A stretch of DNA of 64,000 nucleotides from Sorangium cellulosum (GTDB taxonomy: Bacteria > Myxococcota_A > Polyangia > Polyangiales > Polyangiaceae), in the NCBI RefSeq assembly GCF_004135735.1, contig NZ_CP012670.1, positions 5,658,501 to 5,722,500 on the forward strand, given 5' to 3'. Under the pieces are notes generated by a model, which searched no databases, was not told the DNA's origin, and saw only the letters and a list, made by a program, of their open reading frames with translations. Shown here piece after piece: positions 59,804 through 64,000 of this stretch (its first letter is position 1; each line of letters starts with the position of its first letter). Made by a program: the position numbers and the translations under genes.

Positions 59804-61432
59804 GTGAGCGATGAGACGATAGACGTCACCCCTTATGGTGGCCATCACCTCCTGCTCGAGCTCGGACGAGGAGGGACCGCGCAGGTCTTCGTCGCCGTGC
59901 AGAGCGGCGCGCAGGGCGTGGACAAGCTCGTCGTTCTGAAATTCCTCAGGCCCGCGCACGTCGACAACCCCGAGCTGCAGCAGATGTTCATCGACGAGGC
60001 GCGGTTCTCTGCGCGCCTGAACCACGCGAACATCGTCCAGACGAACGCCATCATCGAGACGACCCGGGGGCCTGCCATCGTCATGGAGTACCTCGATGGC
60101 CAGCCGCTCTCGGCGATCCGGTCGCGCGCGCTCGCCAGGCTCTCGCTGGAGATGCACATCCGGATCATCATCGACGTGCTCCGGGGCCTCCACTACGCCC
60201 ATGAGCTCACCGATCTCGACGGCGAGCTCCTCAACGTCGTACACCGCGACGTCTCGCCGCACAACGTCTTCGTGACCTACGATGGTCAGGTCAAGCTCAT
60301 CGACTTTGGCATTGTCAAGCTCGTGGGCAGGAGCGTCGAGACGGCGACGGGGGTGATCAAGGGCAAGGTCGCCTACATGCCCCCCGAGCAGATCGAGGGG
60401 AGCGGCGTCGACCGGCGGGCGGACCTGTACGCGGTGGGCGTCATGCTCTGGGAGGCCGCGACGGGCGCGCGGATGTGGAAGGGGGCGACCGACGTCGCCA
60501 TCATGCATCGCGTCCTGCTCGGGGATGTTCCGCGGCCGAGCGCGGTCACCCCCGACATCCCCGAGGAGCTCGAGCGCATCATCCTGAAGGCGCTCGCCAC
60601 GAACCGAGAGCACCGCTACGCCACCGCGCTGGAGCTCGAGTCGGATCTCGAGGCGTTCCTCGCCACGAGGCCCCCCGCGACGAACCGCAATATCGGCAGG
60701 TTCCTCGCGCGCGAGTTCGAGGACATCCGCGCGGAGACGAAGCGCATCATCGACCAGGAAATGAAGCGCTGGGCCGCCGCGGCGCACTCGTCCGCGCCGC
60801 TCAGCGTCCGGACGCCGCCGCTCCTCGCGCCGTCGCTCGCGCCCGCCGGCTACACCGCGATGAGCGGCTCCTCGTCGGGCCCCTCCGACGCGCGCGAGAC
60901 CGGCGCGAGCTCGCGGATGAGCAAGGCGCGCCGCCCGCTCTTCATCGGGGCCATCGTGCTCGTGAGCGGCATCGTCGCCTGGCGCGCCGGCACCGGCGCC
61001 CGGGGGATCACGCCCGCGCCCTCGGCCGCTGCGCACTCGCCGGCCGCGTCGGCGTCGCTGCCCGCGCCCGCCACGGCCCCTTCCCTCGAGGACGCCGCGC
61101 CGCCGCCCGCCCCCGAGGACACCACGCAGCCGGCCGCCCCCGAGGGCTCCGCGCAGCCGCCCCGCGCCGCATCGAGCGCGAACGCCGCCGAGCCGACCTC
61201 GAAGCAGCCCGAGCCGACCTCGAAGCAGCCCGAGCCGACCTCGAAGGCCCACGCCCCGCGCGCCGCGGGGGGACGCTCGAAGCCCAGGCCGAAGCCGGTG
61301 TCGAAGCCCACGGTCACGGCCGAGCCCGTGGCCACCGCGACGGGCTCGGCCAGGGCACCGAAGCCAAACTGTGAGGTACCGTACACCATCGACGCCGACG
61401 GCATCAAGCGTTTCAAGATCGAATGCATGTGA
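59804..61432 (+). CDS. Transmembrane Ser/Thr protein kinase
   Basis: 542 residues from GTG 59804. Hanks-type kinase: GRGGTAQVFVAV glycine loop, K46, HRDVSPHN (148-155; the VSPHN form is typical of myxobacterial kinases) and DFG (167-169). A single membrane helix (about 385-402, LFIGAIVLVSGIVAW) separates it from an extracytoplasmic Pro/Ala/Thr-rich stalk with three EPTSK repeats and a terminal module CEVPYTIDADGIKRFKIECM with two Cys. The end module recurs in myxobacterial kinases and may be a sensor. Ligand and target unknown. Single gene. Confidence 0.92.
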   Translation: MSDETIDVTPYGGHHLLLELGRGGTAQVFVAVQSGAQGVDKLVVLKFLRPAHVDNPELQQMFIDEARFSARLNHANIVQTNAIIETTRGPAIVMEYLDGQPLSAIRSRALARLSLEMHIRIIIDVLRGLHYAHELTDLDGELLNVVHRDVSPHNVFVTYDGQVKLIDFGIVKLVGRSVETATGVIKGKVAYMPPEQIEGSGVDRRADLYAVGVMLWEAATGARMWKGATDVAIMHRVLLGDVPRPSAVTPDIPEELERIILKALATNREHRYATALELESDLEAFLATRPPATNRNIGRFLAREFEDIRAETKRIIDQEMKRWAAAAHSSAPLSVRTPPLLAPSLAPAGYTAMSGSSSGPSDARETGASSRMSKARRPLFIGAIVLVSGIVAWRAGTGARGITPAPSAAAHSPAASASLPAPATAPSLEDAAPPPAPEDTTQPAAPEGSAQPPRAASSANAAEPTSKQPEPTSKQPEPTSKAHAPRAAGGRSKPRPKPVSKPTVTAEPVATATGSARAPKPNCEVPYTIDADGIKRFKIECM

Positions 61433-62101
61433 GCTCGCGTTCCGCCATGCGCTGTCGCGCCGCGGCGACGCGCGACGACACGCGTCGTCGGGCGTCATCC
61501 ACTGCCACTTCCACCTCCCCGGCGCCTGACTCGGCTCCACCCCGGGCCGGCGGATGAACCGCGCTCACGGCCGTTGCCTCACGGCCGGGCATCGCCGCCG
61601 GGGCTTCCTTCCTCATCGACCGGGCCGGCCACGCCCCTCGGCTCGCCTCACTTGACCGCTGCTGCGCGGGCGCTGGCAGCGCGCACAAGATCGTGACCCG
61701 CGCCAGTCCCGGGCTCTCGCGGGTCCTCACGTGAAGAGGCTCGGGGACAACACCCCGAGGCGGGCGGCTCGCCCGTGCCGACCAGCGGCGCCACGTGACG
61801 TGGGTCGGAGTGCAGTACTTGCTTCAGTACAGACGATGCTGGTATACCCTCCATCATTCGCACGACGCTGGCGCGGAAGGCGCGTGGTTACTTCGCGTTG
61901 CCGAGATGACCTGAAACAGCGATGGCTGGCCGATGCCCCGTGGGTCGTGGGCCGGTATCCGGAGAGGACCTACATAGCCGGTGGTGCTCGGCGCCGAGGT
62001 CATCCCCCCTCCACTCCCATGATGGCCGAAGTCTTCGTGGCGGCGGCGAGCGCGTCATGCGCCTTGGAGACATCGAAATCTTCGCGAGAGGGGACACGGA
62101 C
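61433..62101. other. Non-coding gap
   Basis: 669 bp. It contains the candidate promoter at 61819-61848 and otherwise no convincing gene. The short Arg-rich frames here have no start signals. The sequence from 61790 onward is somewhat lower in GC than its surroundings. Confidence 0.45.
61819..61848 (+). promoter_or_regulatory. Possible sigma70-type promoter
   Basis: TTGCTT (-35-like, 61819-61824) and TATACC (-10-like, 61843-61848) are 18 bp apart in an AT-richer patch. The next gene starts 254 bp downstream (62102), so a long leader or a small untranslated RNA would be implied. Confidence 0.35.
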
Positions 62102-63280
62102 ATGTGGAGCAAGGTACTGTGCGCGCGAGACCCGGGTGACGGACCGCACACCGACCCGACCTCGGGCCCCCTGGCCCGCGACCGCAGCGGCCCGGGGAGG
62201 TCCGAAGGGAGCACAGGACGCACGATCTCCCGGCGCCGTGGGGCGACCGATCCTGGGAGGGCGTCGCTCGGCCCAGCAGCCCTTCGTCCCACACTCTGCG
62301 CGCTCCTTTGGCTGGCGCCGCTCGGACTCGGGGCATGCTCGCTCAAGGACCTGTCCCATCTTCAGGAAGGAGCAGGGGGCGCCGGAGGCGGCTCGGCCGC
62401 GGGCTCGACGACGCAGAGCTCCAGCGGGAGCGGCGGAGGATCCGGGAGCGCCGGGGGCGGTGGTCACCACGGCGGCGGAGGCGAGGACGCAGGCGTGGGG
62501 GGCGCCGCGGGCAGCAGCGGCGTAGGCGGCGGCAACGGGGGCGGCGGCAACGGGGGCGGCGGCAACGGGGGCGGCGGCAGCGGGGGCGGCGGCAGCGGGG
62601 GCGGCGGCGGCGATGGCGGCGGCGGCAGCGCCCCGATCGATCTCGAGCGGGGGCTCTTCCTGCATTACACGTTCGATGAGACCGAAGGGGACGTCGTGGC
62701 GGACGCCACCGGCAACGCCGAGCACGACGCGACGGTCCTGGGGGAGGCGACCTGGGTGCCGGGTCGCATCGGAAACGCCATCTCCCTCTCCGGAGAGCAG
62801 CAATACGTGGAGCTCCCGGCTGGCATCGTGCGGACGCTCAACGAGATCACGGTCTCCTTCTGGATCTACCTCCGCCAGCAGCAGGTGTGGCAGCGGGCGT
62901 TCGATTTCGGGAGCGGGACATCGACGTGGATCTACGTGTGTCCGTGGGCGTTCTCGACAGGCCTCCGTTTCTCGCTGAACTCCCCCGCGGGCGTCAACGA
63001 GTATTCCACGACCTCGACCTTGCCAGTCGGCGAGTGGAAGCACGTCGCGGTGACCCTGGGCTTCGATCCGCCGAATTCCTCGATTTACATCGATGGGGTC
63101 GAGAAGGCGACCAGCAATAGCATGACGACCCGACCTGCCGACCTGGGGAACACGACGCGGAACTTCATCGGCCGTTCTCAGTTCGACGAGGACCCCTACC
63201 TCGACGGGATGATGGACGACTTCAGGATTTACGATCGAGCGCTCTCGGCGGCCGAGGTGGCGGCCCTGGCGTCCCAGTGA
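62102..63280 (+). CDS. LamG-like (concanavalin A-type) lipoprotein
   Basis: 392 residues from ATG 62102. An unusual N-terminal part of about 60 polar residues precedes a signal-peptide-like stretch (RPTLCALLWLAPLGLGACS) with a lipobox; the start codon is therefore doubtful, and no better in-frame start exists. A Gly-rich linker with GGGGN and GGGGS repeats (about 90-175) follows. The C-terminal 215 residues form a LamG/laminin_G_3 domain: LHYTFDETEGDVVADATGNA, VSFWIYLRQQ, GEWKHVAVTL and MMDDFRIYDRALSAAEVAAL. A surface carbohydrate- or matrix-binding role is plausible. Function unknown. Confidence 0.8.
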   Translation: MWSKVLCARDPGDGPHTDPTSGPLARDRSGPGRSEGSTGRTISRRRGATDPGRASLGPAALRPTLCALLWLAPLGLGACSLKDLSHLQEGAGGAGGGSAAGSTTQSSSGSGGGSGSAGGGGHHGGGGEDAGVGGAAGSSGVGGGNGGGGNGGGGNGGGGSGGGGSGGGGGDGGGGSAPIDLERGLFLHYTFDETEGDVVADATGNAEHDATVLGEATWVPGRIGNAISLSGEQQYVELPAGIVRTLNEITVSFWIYLRQQQVWQRAFDFGSGTSTWIYVCPWAFSTGLRFSLNSPAGVNEYSTTSTLPVGEWKHVAVTLGFDPPNSSIYIDGVEKATSNSMTTRPADLGNTTRNFIGRSQFDEDPYLDGMMDDFRIYDRALSAAEVAALASQ

Positions 63281-63381
63281 CCGGGGAGCAGACCGCCGCC
63301 CCCCGGTCCGCGGGCAGCGCGAGCGGTCGCTCGATCAGGCTCTCGGGCGCGGAGCCTGCGCGACACGAAGGAGGACGTCGT

Positions 63382-64000
63382 ATGGTTCTGGAGATTGAGA
63401 TGCGGCGAGACGGATGGCCTTTCCGGACGGGGCGCGGCGGGTGCGCGGCGCTCGCGCTCATGATGAGCGCGCTCTGGCCGAGCGCGGCCCTCGCGGACGA
63501 GCCCGCGACCCCGGCGCCCTCGGCCTCGGCGCCCGCGACCTCCGCGGCCGCGGCCTCGGCGCCCGCGACCTCGGCGCCCGCGACCTCCGCGGCCGCGGCC
63601 TCGGCGCCCTCGGCCCCGGCGCCCGCGACCTCCGCGGCCGCGACCTCCGCGGCCGCGAATGGCGGATCGGATCCGGGCGTGTCACAGTGCATCGCGGCGC
63701 ACGCCGAGGTGCAGAGGCTGAGGAAGGCTCATCGCCTCATCGCGGCGCGGCGCACGGTGACGGACTGTACGCGACCGCAGTGCCCGGTCCCGGTCCTCCG
63801 CGAGTGTGCTGCGTGGATTGACGAGCTGGAGAAGGTGACGCCCTCGGTCATCTTCAACGTGACGAGCGAGTCCGGGCAGATCACCGGCTCGAAGATCGTC
63901 GTCGACGGCCAGGAGGTCGATCTGCCGTCGAGCGGCGTCCCGCTCAGCCTCGACCCGGGGAGGCACACCTACCGCGTGGAGCAGGAGGGTTACCGGCCGG
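63382..64000 (+). CDS. Partial secreted Ala-rich protein
   Basis: The frame from ATG 63382 stays open to the right edge, giving at least 206 residues. A strong GGAGG lies before the ATG. After a basic N terminus there is a hydrophobic export signal (CAALALMMSALWPSAALADE, probable cleavage after ALA), then 55 residues of Ala/Thr/Ser/Pro repeats (SAPATSAAA type). Then comes a Cys-containing helical segment (CIAAHAEVQRLRKAHRLIAA; CTRPQCPVPVLRECAAWIDE), and a beta-rich part (IVVDGQEVDLPSSGVPLSLD, HTYRVEQEGY) resembling a PEGA-type module. This layout is common in myxobacterial secreted proteins of unknown function. Confidence 0.8.
   Translation, partial: MVLEIEMRRDGWPFRTGRGGCAALALMMSALWPSAALADEPATPAPSASAPATSAAAASAPATSAPATSAAAASAPSAPAPATSAAATSAAANGGSDPGVSQCIAAHAEVQRLRKAHRLIAARRTVTDCTRPQCPVPVLRECAAWIDELEKVTPSVIFNVTSESGQITGSKIVVDGQEVDLPSSGVPLSLDPGRHTYRVEQEGYRP

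Overview
The window is GC-rich DNA from a myxobacterium, most likely of the Sorangium/Polyangium type. The signs are lipoproteins with long Gly/Ser/Thr linkers, Ser/Thr kinases carrying the HRDVSPHN loop, an FHA-sigma54 activator, an M36 peptidase with a MYXO-CTERM-like tail, and many weakly characterised secreted proteins. I see no rRNA, tRNA, insertion sequence or CRISPR array. All calls come from reading the sequence; no search was run.

Left edge (1-6.5 kb): the end of a probable phage-defence island. A truncated gene overlaps an 1850-residue protein with a HerA-like ATPase at its C terminus and a PD-(D/E)XK-like core in its middle. 6.5-18.3 kb is ordinary accessory and housekeeping DNA. 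It holds a decayed RCC1-repeat gene, a TetR/P450 operon with a clear operator, an ECF sigma factor with an NrsF-type anti-sigma factor, a two-repeat spondin lipoprotein, a stress-protein homologue, a Bcp peroxiredoxin, a DUF4139 protein and a Cys-rich lipoprotein.

18.3-34.8 kb is the most interesting part. A rightward operon (LodA-like quinoprotein oxidase, LodB-like flavoprotein, TOMM-type YcaO cyclodehydratase, amidohydrolase) converges on a leftward set (FHA-sigma54 activator, giant kinase/degenerate-cyclase/AAA/TPR protein, and a 120-residue nitrile-hydratase-like-leader TOMM precursor ending in Ser-Thr-Cys-Cys). Divergent from lodA lies a second operon. It encodes a DAO-family FAD oxidase, a 93-residue protein built from fourteen KPGMG-type pentapeptides, and a TrpD-like phosphoribosyltransferase. 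The whole looks like a RiPP (TOMM) locus with an unusual quinoprotein oxidase module and possibly a second, repeat-type peptide substrate.

34.8-51.4 kb: an HD hydrolase, a dolichol/phytol-kinase-like membrane protein, three 62-bp tandem repeats, a secreted M36 metallopeptidase, two unknown secreted or surface proteins, a leftward operon for pyruvate/2-hydroxyacid oxidation (PoxB-like enzyme, FAD/Fe-S dehydrogenase, enolase-superfamily enzyme), and a rightward operon with a VKOR homologue and an SPW-SDR fusion.

51.4-64 kb is a mixed region with visible decay: a GNAT gene with an in-frame stop, an Rpn-like nuclease gene with a 24-bp coding repeat and a remnant copy beside it, and a toxin-antitoxin pair whose toxin carries a one-base frameshift. 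It also holds a DUF885 lipoprotein, small conserved proteins, a fibrinogen-like lipoprotein, a transmembrane Ser/Thr kinase, a LamG-like lipoprotein and a secreted Ala-rich protein that runs off the right edge.
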